In this document: positions 53,259-63,789 of the stretch, piece after piece
How the letters are laid out: each line of letters begins with the position of its first letter
How positions within the stretch are numbered: the first letter of the stretch is position 1
DNA from: JAQUOA01 sp037443785
GTDB taxonomy: Bacteria > Bacteroidota > Ignavibacteria > UBA10030 > UBA8401
Direction of reading: 5' to 3'
Assembly (NCBI GenBank): GCA_037443785.1
Contig: JBBINR010000011.1
Span: 1-64,000 of the forward strand
DNA: 64,000 bases
Notes under the pieces: model-generated
What the model saw: the letters and a program-made list of their open reading frames with translations, nothing else
What the model was told of the DNA's origin: nothing
Database searches by the model: none
Made by a program: the position numbers and the translations under genes

Positions 53259-53918
53259 TTAGTGTCCGAATGTATAGGCAAATAAATTTATCGAGGGGAA
53301 AAATACACTGTACAGAAGCCACATCACTGTGCCGATGGAAAGGGGAATGGAAAGATTGTCGTCAATCTTCAGTGAGCCGGCTTCAACGACCGTTCCGACT
53401 AAAGCGCTGAATGTCCCGATGAGATATTCCATTGGTGCATATTCGATCTTTGGTGTAAGGAAAATAACGATCGTCCCAAAAACAAAAAATGCTAAACTTC
53501 CTTCGACACTTTTCTTGAGAAATTTTCTTTTTCCAAATCGTCTGCCGATCAGGGCTGCCATCGAATCTGAAACGATCAAAATAGAGAATGCGGACAGGAC
53601 GATCAGTTTCGGGAACAGGATAATGCACAACGTTGCGGCGATCAAGACATTTGTCGCACCGTTCAATCGTTTTGAGCTTTCGTCCAGTTCATGTTTTCTC
53701 AGCATAAACCGGAAAACTTTGTAGAACAGATTTGCTGTTGGTTTGTGATAATATCTAAGGAGATCGACAACCAAAAATGCAAACGTGACCGGCACGATGA
53801 GTTGCAATGCCGTATCACGTTCAATAAAATAATAGATTATCGGAATACTAAGCGAGCTAAGGTGGATACCTTTTCGAGCGAGTTCTGCTTTGTAATCAAT
53901 ATTCGCTGCATCGATCAT
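53259..53918 (-). CDS. Diacylglycerol/polyprenol kinase-family (SEC59/DGK1-like) membrane protein
   Basis: 219 residues with about six helices. The family signature D-S-M-A-A-L-I-G-R-R-F-G-K followed by K-S-V-E-G-S-L-A-F-F is present, as in the CTP-dependent dolichol/phytol kinase and CDP-lipid families. It probably phosphorylates a lipid alcohol in the inner membrane; the substrate cannot be read from sequence. It starts five bases after ftsH and is followed 48 bp later by hisG. Confidence 0.85.
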   Translation of the reverse strand: MIDAANIDYKAELARKGIHLSSLSIPIIYYFIERDTALQLIVPVTFAFLVVDLLRYYHKPTANLFYKVFRFMLRKHELDESSKRLNGATNVLIAATLCIILFPKLIVLSAFSILIVSDSMAALIGRRFGKRKFLKKSVEGSLAFFVFGTIVIFLTPKIEYAPMEYLIGTFSALVGTVVEAGSLKIDDNLSIPLSIGTVMWLLYSVFFPSINLFAYTFGH

Positions 53919-53923
53919 ACGTA

Positions 53924-56050
53924 TTACTTCTTACGCGAGCGAATTCCTTTTTTCGGCTCGCTCTTTCCGTTTTTTTCTTCCGTTTGTTTCTTTTCCATAT
54001 CGGCAACCACTTGATCAATAATGTGTTGCGGAATGACCGGCGCTGCTGGTTTTGCGTTCTGCGTCGGCACGCCGTTTCCATTTTTAACTAACGGAGGAAG
54101 TGTCTCGCCGCGAAGGACTTTATCGATTTCTTCGCTGTCTAATATTTCGCGTTCCAGCAAAATGGTGGAAAGGGCATGAAGCTTATCGATATTTTCCGTA
54201 AGAATTGTTGTTGCCCGCTTTTCTGCAACCGAAATAATTTTTTTCACTTCTTCGTCGATCGTTCTTCCTGTATCGTCGCTGTAGTTTTGATGTTTAGTAA
54301 TTTCACGTCCAAGAAATAATTCTTCTTCTTTTGCGCCGTAGGTAATCGGGCCCATCTTATCGCTCATGCCCCATTCACATACCATTTTTCGAGCAAGATT
54401 GCTGGCTCGTTCAATGTCGTTGCCGGCACCGGTTGTCAATTCGTTGAAGACCAATCGTTCGGCCGTTCTTCCTCCAAACAACATTGCCAAAAGTGATTCA
54501 AGATATTTTTTGGAATACGTATGTTTTTCATCCATCGGAAGCGATGTCGTAACACCGAGCGCTCGTCCGCGCGGAATAATTGTCACTTTATGTACCGGAT
54601 CAGATTCAGGAATAAATTTCGCCACCAGCACGTGTCCTGCTTCATGATAGGCAGTGATCTTTTTTTCTTTATCAGAGATCAGCATTGATTTCCGTTCTAT
54701 TCCCATCATCACTTTATCTTTGGCTTCTTCAAAATCAACCATCGTTACTTCTTTTTGATTTTTACGGGCCGCAAGCAGTGCAGCTTCATTAACAAGATTT
54801 GCAAGATCGGCTCCCGATAATCCCGGTGTTCCTTTTGCAAGAGTTTCAAGTTTTACTCCTGTTGCTAAAGGAATATTTCGCGTGTGCACTTTTAAGATTC
54901 CTTCGCGGCCGCGCACATCCGGTCGATCAACAACAACCTGACGGTCGAATCGTCCCGGGCGCATTAACGCCGGATCGAGGACATCGGGTCTGTTCGTTGC
55001 GGCAATTAAAATAACGCCGCTGTTTTGTTCGAAGCCGTCCATTTCGACAAGAAGTTGATTCAATGTTTGTTCTCGCTCATCATGACCTCCGCCTAATCCT
55101 GCACCGCGATGACGGCCGACGGCATCGATTTCATCGATAAAAATAATGCACGGGGCGCTTCGTTTTCCTTGTTCAAAAAGATCGCGAACGCGGCTTGCAC
55201 CAACGCCGACAAACATTTCAACAAAATCAGCACCGCTGATTGAAAAGAACGGAACACCTGCTTCGCCGGCGACAGCGCGAGCAAGCAATGTTTTTCCGGT
55301 GCCTGGAGGGCCAAGCAATAAAACACCGCGTGGAATTTTTCCACCGAGCTTTTGAAATTTTGCAGGGTCTTTCAAGAACTCGATGATTTCTTGCAATTCA
55401 ACTTTTGCTTCATCGGCACCCGCAACATCGGCAAATGTTACGCGGACTGAACCTTCATTCAGCATTTTTGCCCGACTCTTGCCGAACGAGAAAATCCCTT
55501 TCGTTCCGCCACCCTGCATTCTTCTGAAAATAAAAATCCAGACGCCGATTAAAATTATCCACGGCAGCGCGCTGATGAGCATGTTTGTCCACATGCTGTC
55601 TTCTTTCGAAATCGTAAACGAGACATTGTGTTGATTCCAAATCGCTACGATGGTGTCATCAATGTTTGTGTACGGAAGTGTGAGCGTGAATTTTTCAACT
55701 TTTATTTTCTTTCCGCCCGATGTCGTAATTTCCTGCGCTTCATGCAGTGTTCCGTGAAAGTCAAAATCATTAAAATTAGATTTCTTTACGGTCGCCTTCG
55801 CAATCTGGTTGTGCATCAGGAAATCCTGATATTGCGTAAATGACACTTCATATTCCGTTGTCTCGGCGCCTTTAAAGATCGTCATAATAAGGAATACCGC
55901 CATCAAAATGGCAGACCAGCTCAGCACAACACGAAATACTTTTCCCCAGTTAAATTCGTCGTCGCCTCGATTCGGTTGTTTTGACTTTTTCATCCTTGGC
56001 AGGAATTGCCGTTTTTCATTTTTTTCGTCGTTCTTTCGTTCTTCTGACAT
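53924..56050 (-). CDS. ftsH: ATP-dependent zinc metalloprotease FtsH
   Basis: 708 residues. Two membrane helices (about 39-60 and 160-178) frame a periplasmic domain. The AAA domain has Walker A G-P-P-G-T-G-K-T, Walker B I-I-F-I-D-E-I-D and the second-region RPGRFDR. The protease site is H-E-A-G-H. It degrades misfolded membrane proteins and some regulators. The C-terminal 60 residues are charged and variable. In the operon it follows hpt by 38 bp. Confidence 0.98.
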   Translation of the reverse strand: MSEERKNDEKNEKRQFLPRMKKSKQPNRGDDEFNWGKVFRVVLSWSAILMAVFLIMTIFKGAETTEYEVSFTQYQDFLMHNQIAKATVKKSNFNDFDFHGTLHEAQEITTSGGKKIKVEKFTLTLPYTNIDDTIVAIWNQHNVSFTISKEDSMWTNMLISALPWIILIGVWIFIFRRMQGGGTKGIFSFGKSRAKMLNEGSVRVTFADVAGADEAKVELQEIIEFLKDPAKFQKLGGKIPRGVLLLGPPGTGKTLLARAVAGEAGVPFFSISGADFVEMFVGVGASRVRDLFEQGKRSAPCIIFIDEIDAVGRHRGAGLGGGHDEREQTLNQLLVEMDGFEQNSGVILIAATNRPDVLDPALMRPGRFDRQVVVDRPDVRGREGILKVHTRNIPLATGVKLETLAKGTPGLSGADLANLVNEAALLAARKNQKEVTMVDFEEAKDKVMMGIERKSMLISDKEKKITAYHEAGHVLVAKFIPESDPVHKVTIIPRGRALGVTTSLPMDEKHTYSKKYLESLLAMLFGGRTAERLVFNELTTGAGNDIERASNLARKMVCEWGMSDKMGPITYGAKEEELFLGREITKHQNYSDDTGRTIDEEVKKIISVAEKRATTILTENIDKLHALSTILLEREILDSEEIDKVLRGETLPPLVKNGNGVPTQNAKPAAPVIPQHIIDQVVADMEKKQTEEKNGKSEPKKGIRSRKK

Positions 56051-56088
56051 ACTGCGTTCTCCAATAAAAAATTATTTCTTACTCTATT

Positions 56089-56646
56089 CTATGAGTTGAC
56101 CTTGTCAACAATTTTATAGACAGCCGGAATATTCCTTCCGCGCTGTGCGTAATCTAATCCGTATCCAACAACAAAATCATTGGGGATTTTGAATCCGATG
56201 TATTCGATCGGGAAATCGATCTTTACCGCTTTTGTTTTGTATAATAGTGAAACAACAGCAAACGATTTTGGGTTCTGGGCAAGGATCAATCGTTTAATGA
56301 AATCGATGGAAAGCCCTGAATCAATAATATCTTCCACAATAATGATATGACGGCCCATAACCTGGCAATTTAAATCTTTCAGCAAATGCACGTTGCCAGA
56401 CGAGACTTTAGCATCGCCGTAACTCGACAATTTCAAAAAGTCAACTTCACAATCGATGTCGATTTCCCTGATGAGATCGGCGAAAAAGATAAATGATCCA
56501 TTCAGAATTCCGATGAAGATCGGAGTTTTCTCTTTATAATCTTTGCTGAGTTTTTTCCCAAGCTGCTGTATTCGTTCACGTATTTGTTTTTCGGTGATGT
56601 ACGGAGCGAATTTTTCGTTATTTACGGTTACTGTTTTTTTTGCCAT
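56089..56646 (-). CDS. hpt: Hypoxanthine phosphoribosyltransferase
   Basis: 185 residues. It salvages hypoxanthine and guanine with PRPP to IMP and GMP. The PRPP motif V-E-D-I-I-D-S-G-L-S is complete, the FIGILNGSFIF loop and the base-site V-G-Y-G-L-D-Y are present. Its start lies 29 bp inside the end of tilS, so translation is coupled. The tilS-hpt-ftsH order is conserved in many bacteria. Confidence 0.97.
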   Translation of the reverse strand: MAKKTVTVNNEKFAPYITEKQIRERIQQLGKKLSKDYKEKTPIFIGILNGSFIFFADLIREIDIDCEVDFLKLSSYGDAKVSSGNVHLLKDLNCQVMGRHIIIVEDIIDSGLSIDFIKRLILAQNPKSFAVVSLLYKTKAVKIDFPIEYIGFKIPNDFVVGYGLDYAQRGRNIPAVYKIVDKVNS

Positions 56647-58027
56647 TGAGCGCTGTGATAGTTAATTGATAAGCATTTTTTGTTTTTTGCGTTAATTTAA
56701 ACCGGTCATCCAATCGATAACCGGCAATCCACATAATGTTGCTTCCGCTTTCGATAACCGGAATTGTCTTTTTGTCCTTGCTCGAAAGCTTTTGATCTGC
56801 AAAAAAATCACTGAGCTTTTTTGTCCCTTTCATGCCCAAAGGAACAAAGGCGTCGCCGTGACACCATGATCTGACCACAATCGGAAAATGCACGCGCGAA
56901 GCATCAACATATTCTATAGACGGATGGTGATGCGCTTTATTGCCCGGCACCGGTGACTTTTTTATCGAAAAAATAAAATTTTCCGCTGCAATCGTTCCTT
57001 CATTATTGAGAGAAAAAGAAAATTCTTTCGGGTTAATTTTTTTTGTGATCAGGATTTCATGCTCAAGCCGCTCGGCGTCCCACTCTTTACTAATTTCAAA
57101 CCGTTTTCCCTTTTGATTTTCCAAAAGATCAAGCAGGGAATTAATAGCCCTAAAACTTGGCTCACATCCAATGAAAGATAAAATTCGATGGGCAATCATT
57201 TGTTGGATGAATAGGTCTTCCTTTTGAATAGGATGCACTGAGATCCGATAAAGATCATCCTGTTTATCAACTATATTTGGAAAAAAGGAATCGATTTCCT
57301 TATTCACATAGTGCGCATTCGCATCAAAAATTTCAGAAGTCTCCAGCAATGTTTCTGCCAGCGATGGATTTATCCGTTTGGTAATCGCCGGGACAATTTT
57401 GTGACGGACAAAATTTCGAGTATAATCGTCTTTTTTATTGGAAGAATCTTCTCTGAATTTCAGTTTCCGGCTTTTACCATATTCTACAATTTCTTTTCGG
57501 GTGACACACAGTAATGGACGGATGATATCACCTCTGCACACAGGAATTCCTGTCATTCCTTCTAATCCGCTTCCACGAAAAAGATTCAACAGCATTGTTT
57601 CTGCATTATCATCCGCAGTGTGTGCCGTAACGATACGATCGGCTTTCAATGATTTTTTGAGATTGTCAAAGAACGAGTACCGAATGTTTCGAGCGGTTTC
57701 TTGAAGCGTCTGCTTTGTCTCCCGTTGAAGTTTTTTTGTTTCGGCTGTGTGGATGAAACACGGGAGACCATGTCGTACTGCCAACTCTCGAACAAATTTT
57801 TCATCATTATCCGATTCTTGTCCGCGCAATCGGTAATTAACGTGGGCAAGAATGACTTCAATAGTATAGATTTTCCGAAGATGAAGAAGAATATCGAGCA
57901 ATGTTACCGAATCAATTCCTCCGCTGATTCCGATGATGAGTTTTTGATGGTTGTTCAGAAGTTTTTTTTTCTTAATAAACTGCTGAACTTTATTCACCAC
58001 TGCCAGATATTCATCTGTTCGCTTCAT
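56618..58027 (-). CDS. tilS: tRNA(Ile)-lysidine synthase
   Basis: 469 residues. TilS attaches lysine to C34 of the tRNA-Ile with CAU anticodon so that it reads AUA. The ATP-binding S-G-G-I-D-S near residue 40 and the later TAHTADDNAETMLLNLFRG are clear, with the C-terminal domains of the long form. The ATG at 58027 is chosen; a TTG at 58045 is possible. First gene of the housekeeping operon. Confidence 0.95.
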   Translation of the reverse strand: MKRTDEYLAVVNKVQQFIKKKKLLNNHQKLIIGISGGIDSVTLLDILLHLRKIYTIEVILAHVNYRLRGQESDNDEKFVRELAVRHGLPCFIHTAETKKLQRETKQTLQETARNIRYSFFDNLKKSLKADRIVTAHTADDNAETMLLNLFRGSGLEGMTGIPVCRGDIIRPLLCVTRKEIVEYGKSRKLKFREDSSNKKDDYTRNFVRHKIVPAITKRINPSLAETLLETSEIFDANAHYVNKEIDSFFPNIVDKQDDLYRISVHPIQKEDLFIQQMIAHRILSFIGCEPSFRAINSLLDLLENQKGKRFEISKEWDAERLEHEILITKKINPKEFSFSLNNEGTIAAENFIFSIKKSPVPGNKAHHHPSIEYVDASRVHFPIVVRSWCHGDAFVPLGMKGTKKLSDFFADQKLSSKDKKTIPVIESGSNIMWIAGYRLDDRFKLTQKTKNAYQLTITALNGKKNSNRK

Positions 58028-58099
58028 ATGTCCATTTTCGATCAAAATGAAGGGGAATTCATTTGATCAATCAATCGGCTTAACATATCGGGAAAATAA

Positions 58100-58127
58100 A
58101 CTATAGTTTAAACACTAAAGTACGCAA
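58100..58127 (-). promoter_or_regulatory. Promoter for the tilS-hpt-ftsH operon
   Basis: Minus strand TTGCGT, 16 bp, TATAGT, about 70 bp upstream of tilS. Confidence 0.55.
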
Positions 58128-58275
58128 AATTTAAGCCTTCTACAAGCTAAAGTTAACCCATCATCGTTTCATGAAATCTTGTCAGAAATTTTACCGGGAC
58201 CACAAAAGCTGACTATCTCAATTTAGTTAACATACCATGAACGTGTGATTGTTCATTACTCTATAAAATAGTACC

Positions 58276-60396
58276 ATGAAGCCGTTTCGCAATGCAACCA
58301 AATTTTTTTGTTTCAGGACAAAATCTATTCTCAAACATATAAAAAATCTTATGTGTAATTCAAAAAGTGATTTTAGAAATAACATAGTTTTCAATCATAT
58401 CATTTCAATTTGTATCATCACAATTATTGCAGGTTGGAATTTGTACGCTCAGCCGAAGCCATTTTCATTGGCTCCGCTATTTCAAGACAACATGGTACTC
58501 CAACAAAAGAGTATCGTCCCTCTATGGGGGAAAGGAATTCCTGGCACAAGCATCGGCATTCGAGCTTCATGGGGAAAGAATGCTTCAACAAAAGTTTCAG
58601 CAGACAGTTCATGGATGGTTAAAATCGTTACTCCGAAAGCGGGCGGTCCATTCCAAATTTCCATTGGTGATGGTGCAGCAAAAACAGAGCTAAAGAATGT
58701 ATTAATTGGTGAGGTATGGATCTGTTCCGGTCAATCGAATATGGACATGCCGGTTGAAGGGTGGCCTAAAGCCGATTCAACAGCGGAAGGACTTCAACAG
58801 GCAAACTATCCGAAGATCAGGATTTATAATGTGAAGCGAAATATTGCTGCCGAACCGCAATTCAATGCTACCGGGACTTGGCAGGAATGCACGCCAAAGA
58901 CGGTGGCGCCATTCACTGCAGTTGGATATTTCTTCGGCAGGAAATTATTTGAAGAGTTGCATGTACCGATCGGATTAATCCAATCGACCTGGGGAGGAAC
59001 GCCGGTGGAAGCCTGGACAAGTGTAAAATATATCAGCGAGCATCCTGACTATAAAAATTACGCAGAGACATTTGCGAAGGGGAAAATTGATAATGAAAAT
59101 TATATGAAGTGGCTTTCGACTCGCACGATTATTACTGTTGAGGAACAACGTACTAAATCGGATTGGCGATCGTTGAACCTGAATGATTCTGTCATGTCTC
59201 AGAAAAACTTAAATGACAGCAGTTGGAAAGTAATGTATCTTCCAACTTTATGGGAAAGTATCATTGGAAATTATAACGGAGTCTTGTGGTTCAGAAAAAA
59301 AATTGAAATTCCATCAGCATGGAAAAATAAAGAATTAGTCCTTGAACTTGGTCCGATTGATGACTACGATGTAACCTTTGTTAACGCCGTAAAAGTTGGA
59401 GCTATCGATACCGGTGCCGGCTGGAATAAAAAAAGAATTTATACGATTCCTGCAGAGATTGTAAAAGATTCTATTGTTTCAATTGCCGTTCGAGTGCTTG
59501 ATGTTATTGGCGGAGGTGGAATTTATGGGTTACCAGGTGAAATGAATCTTCATCCTAAAAATAGTGAAGAAAAAATCAATCTTTCAGGTGATTGGAAATA
59601 TTCCATTACTGCTGAGTTTAGGAATAACAAATTATTTCTCTTTGATAATAAAGCCAAAGACTTTGAAAGCCGTCCCGAAACAGGCATAGAAATGGCTGCC
59701 CAAGTACCTACAGCACTTTATAATGGAATGATTGCGCCGTTGATCCCGTATTCGGTTAAAGGTGTCCTATGGTATCAAGGAGAAACAAACACCGGGAATC
59801 CCGAAGCCTACAAAACATTATTTCCATTGATGATTAAAAATTGGAGAGAAGATTGGAAAAATAATTTTCCATTTTATTTTGTACAACTTGCCCCATTTCA
59901 ATATGGCGAGCGAACACAATCACAACGGTTGAGGGAAGCACAATTCCAAACTCTTTCTGTTCCAAAAACAGGAATGGCTGTTACGCTTGATATCGGCGAT
60001 TCAGCCGATGTCCATCCTAAAGATAAAAGGAGTGTCGGCGAACGACTGGCACGATGGGCATTAACCAACGATTATGGAAAAAAAATTGTTGTCTCCGGTC
60101 CGTTATATACTTCGTTTACGGTTTCTGGCGATAAAATACTATTGTCGTTCACGTATGCGGATGGATTGAAAATAAAACTTCATAATGGCAAGACATATTT
60201 TCAAATTGCCGGAGCGGACAGTGTTTTTAAGGATGCTGCGGTAATCATTGAAAAGAATAAATTAATTGTTTCTTCTGTCGATGTAAAACACCCAATTGCC
60301 GTTCGATACGGATGGGGTAATGTTGTCTATGGAACATTGTTCAACAAATTCGATCTCCCGTCCCCTTCGTTTAGAACAGACGATTGGAAAGACTAG
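58276..60396 (+). CDS. Sialate O-acetylesterase family protein
   Basis: 706 residues (681 if the in-frame ATG at 58351 is used; that start gives a better signal peptide, ending A-G-W-N-L-Y-A-Q). SGNH-type esterase with nucleophile motif C-S-G-Q-S-N-M near the start of the catalytic part, W-Y-Q-G-E-T-N-T-G, and the Asp/His end D-V-H-P-K-D. A beta-sandwich insert (about 270-420, with LELGPIDDYDVTFVN) splits the domain as usual for this family. It probably removes acetyl groups from sialic acids or other sugars in the periplasm. Confidence 0.88.
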   Translation: MKPFRNATKFFCFRTKSILKHIKNLMCNSKSDFRNNIVFNHIISICIITIIAGWNLYAQPKPFSLAPLFQDNMVLQQKSIVPLWGKGIPGTSIGIRASWGKNASTKVSADSSWMVKIVTPKAGGPFQISIGDGAAKTELKNVLIGEVWICSGQSNMDMPVEGWPKADSTAEGLQQANYPKIRIYNVKRNIAAEPQFNATGTWQECTPKTVAPFTAVGYFFGRKLFEELHVPIGLIQSTWGGTPVEAWTSVKYISEHPDYKNYAETFAKGKIDNENYMKWLSTRTIITVEEQRTKSDWRSLNLNDSVMSQKNLNDSSWKVMYLPTLWESIIGNYNGVLWFRKKIEIPSAWKNKELVLELGPIDDYDVTFVNAVKVGAIDTGAGWNKKRIYTIPAEIVKDSIVSIAVRVLDVIGGGGIYGLPGEMNLHPKNSEEKINLSGDWKYSITAEFRNNKLFLFDNKAKDFESRPETGIEMAAQVPTALYNGMIAPLIPYSVKGVLWYQGETNTGNPEAYKTLFPLMIKNWREDWKNNFPFYFVQLAPFQYGERTQSQRLREAQFQTLSVPKTGMAVTLDIGDSADVHPKDKRSVGERLARWALTNDYGKKIVVSGPLYTSFTVSGDKILLSFTYADGLKIKLHNGKTYFQIAGADSVFKDAAVIIEKNKLIVSSVDVKHPIAVRYGWGNVVYGTLFNKFDLPSPSFRTDDWKD

Positions 60397-60425
60397 TTAT
60401 CGCAAGAGCAATTTTTTGAGTTATA

Positions 60426-60487
60426 CAATAATGCCTTATATTTATGGGGCATTATTGCTTTCAGGATATTCGTTGAATACGAATATC
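60426..60487 (+). other. Two tandem hairpins after the esterase gene
   Basis: CAATAATGCC/GGCATTATTG (60426-60435, 60448-60457) and GATATTCG/CGAATATC (60465-60472, 60480-60487), both perfect. There is no long T-tract, so termination here is uncertain. Confidence 0.45.
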
Positions 60488-60536
60488 GCAACTCTATGTT
60501 TGTGAAATGTCCAGTGATGGAATTTAATTCTTCTGA

Positions 60537-60565
60537 TTGCTAATGACCGGAGCAAAAACTACATT
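60537..60565 (+). promoter_or_regulatory. Promoter for sensor kinase 2
   Basis: TTGCTA, 17 bp, TACATT, predicting a leader of about 110 nt for the ATG at 60682. Confidence 0.55.
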
Positions 60566-60681
60566 AAACCGTAATGCCTGCGATGATCAGAGGAACATTC
60601 TACGCCATAAACATGTGGCGCCGCTGGTACAAGCGTCGTAAGATTTTCGTATCCAAAATTTGCCGCTCAACGATAAACGAT

Positions 60682-63600
60682 ATGTATTTCCGCTTTCTAA
60701 AGATTACTGTATTCGCCATCAGTTGTCTGTGCATCCAACTTAAAGCACAAGATCGATCAATGATGTTTGAACGTTTCACCATTGAGAATGGTCTCTCTAA
60801 TAATTCTATCAACAACATTTTACAGACAAAAGATGGATTCCTATGGGTTGCAACAAAAGATGGACTTAATCGGTACGATGGACAATCGTTCAAGCATTAC
60901 AAACATGATCCTTCCAATAAAAATTCACTTCCCGAAAATTATGTCAATGCGTTGTTAGAAAGTTCTGACGGAACGTTGCTCGTGGGTACATGGGGCGGTG
61001 GTTTGTGTATCTACAATCCTCACCGGGAAACTTTTACGCATATTGAAGAGACAGATCAGACCGATGAATTCATTCAATGTTTGTATGAAGACAGAGATGG
61101 ATTTATTTGGTACGGAACAGTCAGCGGAGGATTGAAAAAATATGATCTTAAAACGAAAAAAATTGTCGCGTACCGAAAAACATCTTCCGGAAATTTCCAA
61201 TTTCCAACCAACAACATCACCTGTATTGTTGATGATGGAAGGGATGAACTTTGGCTCGGCACCGGAGATGCCGGATTATTGAAATTCAATCCTGCAACAG
61301 GCGCACTGCTTCAATCGACCAATCAACCATCCGATGAGAATACAATTTCAAACAACATTGTTCTCTCGATTGTTAACGATAGGAACATCTGTCTTTGGAT
61401 CGGTACACAATCCGGATTTGATCGTTTCGATATTGCATCGCAGCGGTGGGCACATTTTCCTAAAATTCCAAAAGAAAAGGTACCATATCTCAAAACCACG
61501 GTTAGTCAAATTCTCAAAGATCATCTCGGAAGATTGTGGGTTGGAACGTATGAATATTTAGGACTTTTCCTTATCGAAAATACGGATGATCATTCGCCGC
61601 GGGTATTACATTTGCGGCGTGAATTTGATAATCTTTCCTCAATTATTTCCGACCGCATTCGCTGGCTCTATGAAGATCACCAAAATAATATTTGGATTGG
61701 AACCGAAGATGGACTCGCCAAACTTCCGGTCACCCAGCCGTTCTATCAATACCGACATTTGCCAATTCGTCCGACCAGTATTAATGGAAGAGTGGTAAGC
61801 AGTATTTATGAAGATGAAAATGAAATTTTGTGGATCGGCTTAGGAGGAAGCGGTGTTGACAGGATTGATCTTAAAACAAAAGAAGTAACGCATCATACTC
61901 GTCAAGCCAACAATAAAAATTCTTTAAGTGCCGATGATGTGACGGCGCTGTATAAAGATCACTACGGAATACTGTGGATTGGAACGATGAACGGGGGACT
62001 GAACAGATATAATCCGAATACAAAACAGTTCAAAAATTATCGACCAGACAGCCGCGATAGTACGGCCATTCGTTCAATTTGGGTGCAACAAATTTTAGAA
62101 ACAAAAAACGGACAATTTCTTGTTGCTACAAATGATGGATTACAAGTATTTGATCGATGGCATGAAAAGTTTTATGCGTATATACCTGAGCTGGTAAACG
62201 ATTCATTAACCATTCCTGCAACATTTTCTCCAAATGCTCTCTATGAAGATCGTGCCGGAACTCTATGGATCGGTACATGGTTGGACGGGCTTTTCCATTA
62301 CAATCCGACCACAAAAATTTTGAAACATTATATGCCCGATGCAAATAATCCTTTTAGTATCAGTTCAAGTAAAATTACGTCCGTCATGGAAGATTCGCAC
62401 GGCTTTCTGTGGGTCGGTACACACAGCGGCGGGTTCGATAAATTCGATACAGCAACAGAAAAATTTTATCAATACTCAATACTCAATGGTCTACCAAACG
62501 ACGTGGTCTTTGGAATTTTAGAAGATGACCATGGGTATTTATGGGTCAGCACAATGAAAGGTTTGGCAAAATTTAATCCGAACACAGAAACATTTAGAGT
62601 GTACGATGAAACCGATGGCATTGTTCATAATCAATTCAATTGGCATGCATACTTTCGCAATAAAAAAGGAGAGATGTATTTTGGAGGAATCAATGGTTTC
62701 GTTGCTTTTTATCCTGATTCGATAAAAATAGATTCTCTTGCACCGCACGTTGCTCTTACCTCATTTAAAATATTTGACAAAGAAGTTTCGTTGCAGCAGT
62801 CGCTCACCGAAACAAAAGAAATTGTTCTCAATCATGATCAGAATTTTTTCTCGATTGAATTTATTGTGCTTGATCTGACGCCGCTCCAAAAACATCAGTT
62901 TCAATATAAGTTGGAAGGAGTAGATCCGCATTGGGTAAATTCCGGGACGCGTAGGATGGCATTCTATACGAATATTCAGCAAGGAACGTATTCCTTTCTC
63001 GTAAAAGCAAGCAACACCGATGGTGTGTGGGGTGCGCCGATTGCGTTAAAAATTATTGTGTTACCGGCATGGTGGATGACATGGTGGTTTAAATTACTTG
63101 TTCTCATCGTTATATCGTCGGCCGGTATTTTGATTTATCGATACAGAATACATCAGCTTTTAGAAATTGAACGAATTCGATTCAATATCGCAAGTGATCT
63201 TCATGACGAGATTGGGAGCAATCTGAGCAGTATCAGTGTCGACAGCCAAATGCTGATGCAAAGTAAAGCGATCAGCGAGACAGAACGAGAGCTGTCGTCT
63301 GATATTAGCAGAACGGCACGAGAGACGGTTGAAGCAATGAGAGACATCATCTGGTTTATCAATCCGAAAAATGATATTGGCGATGATATCATCTTTAAAA
63401 TGAAAGAAACAGCATCGAAAATATTGATCGGAATACATTGGACGTTTGATGTTTCACCGGAAGTTCGTTTTGATGCGTTTGATCTGGAAGTGCGCCGTCA
63501 TATTTTTCTTATTTATAAGGAGACATTGACCAATGTTGTCCGCCACTCCAAGGCGACACAGTGCAGTATTGAAGCAACAAGAAGTGGTAACCGTATTCGG

Positions 63601-63789
63601 ATCGCTGTTCAGGATAACGGAATTGGATTCAATGTTTTGAGTGTAAAGAAAAATAATGGGATCGCCAATATTTATCATCGTGCTGAAAAGATTCATGGAC
63701 AGATCGCATTTACCAGTGAGGAAGGGAGAGGAACCCTTCTGGAATTATTTGTTTCGACAAAAAACACCCATCAAGTATCGATAAAATAA
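60682..63789 (+). CDS. Second Reg_prop/Y_Y_Y sensor histidine kinase
   Basis: 1035 residues, same architecture as the kinase at 46675. A signal peptide (ending K-A-Q) precedes a double Reg_prop propeller (LWVATKDGLNRYDG, LWIGTMNGGLNRYN, LWIGTWLDGLF). Then come a Y_Y_Y domain (YKLEGVDPHWVNSG), one helix (WWFKLLVLIVISSAGILIY) and a HisKA_3 domain with D-L-H-D-E-I-G-S-N-L. The HATPase motif is QDNGIGFN. The ATG at 60682 is chosen because it opens a proper signal peptide; the frame is open to 60574. A receiver-like gene begins 152 bp later. Confidence 0.92.
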   Translation: MYFRFLKITVFAISCLCIQLKAQDRSMMFERFTIENGLSNNSINNILQTKDGFLWVATKDGLNRYDGQSFKHYKHDPSNKNSLPENYVNALLESSDGTLLVGTWGGGLCIYNPHRETFTHIEETDQTDEFIQCLYEDRDGFIWYGTVSGGLKKYDLKTKKIVAYRKTSSGNFQFPTNNITCIVDDGRDELWLGTGDAGLLKFNPATGALLQSTNQPSDENTISNNIVLSIVNDRNICLWIGTQSGFDRFDIASQRWAHFPKIPKEKVPYLKTTVSQILKDHLGRLWVGTYEYLGLFLIENTDDHSPRVLHLRREFDNLSSIISDRIRWLYEDHQNNIWIGTEDGLAKLPVTQPFYQYRHLPIRPTSINGRVVSSIYEDENEILWIGLGGSGVDRIDLKTKEVTHHTRQANNKNSLSADDVTALYKDHYGILWIGTMNGGLNRYNPNTKQFKNYRPDSRDSTAIRSIWVQQILETKNGQFLVATNDGLQVFDRWHEKFYAYIPELVNDSLTIPATFSPNALYEDRAGTLWIGTWLDGLFHYNPTTKILKHYMPDANNPFSISSSKITSVMEDSHGFLWVGTHSGGFDKFDTATEKFYQYSILNGLPNDVVFGILEDDHGYLWVSTMKGLAKFNPNTETFRVYDETDGIVHNQFNWHAYFRNKKGEMYFGGINGFVAFYPDSIKIDSLAPHVALTSFKIFDKEVSLQQSLTETKEIVLNHDQNFFSIEFIVLDLTPLQKHQFQYKLEGVDPHWVNSGTRRMAFYTNIQQGTYSFLVKASNTDGVWGAPIALKIIVLPAWWMTWWFKLLVLIVISSAGILIYRYRIHQLLEIERIRFNIASDLHDEIGSNLSSISVDSQMLMQSKAISETERELSSDISRTARETVEAMRDIIWFINPKNDIGDDIIFKMKETASKILIGIHWTFDVSPEVRFDAFDLEVRRHIFLIYKETLTNVVRHSKATQCSIEATRSGNRIRIAVQDNGIGFNVLSVKKNNGIANIYHRAEKIHGQIAFTSEEGRGTLLELFVSTKNTHQVSIK

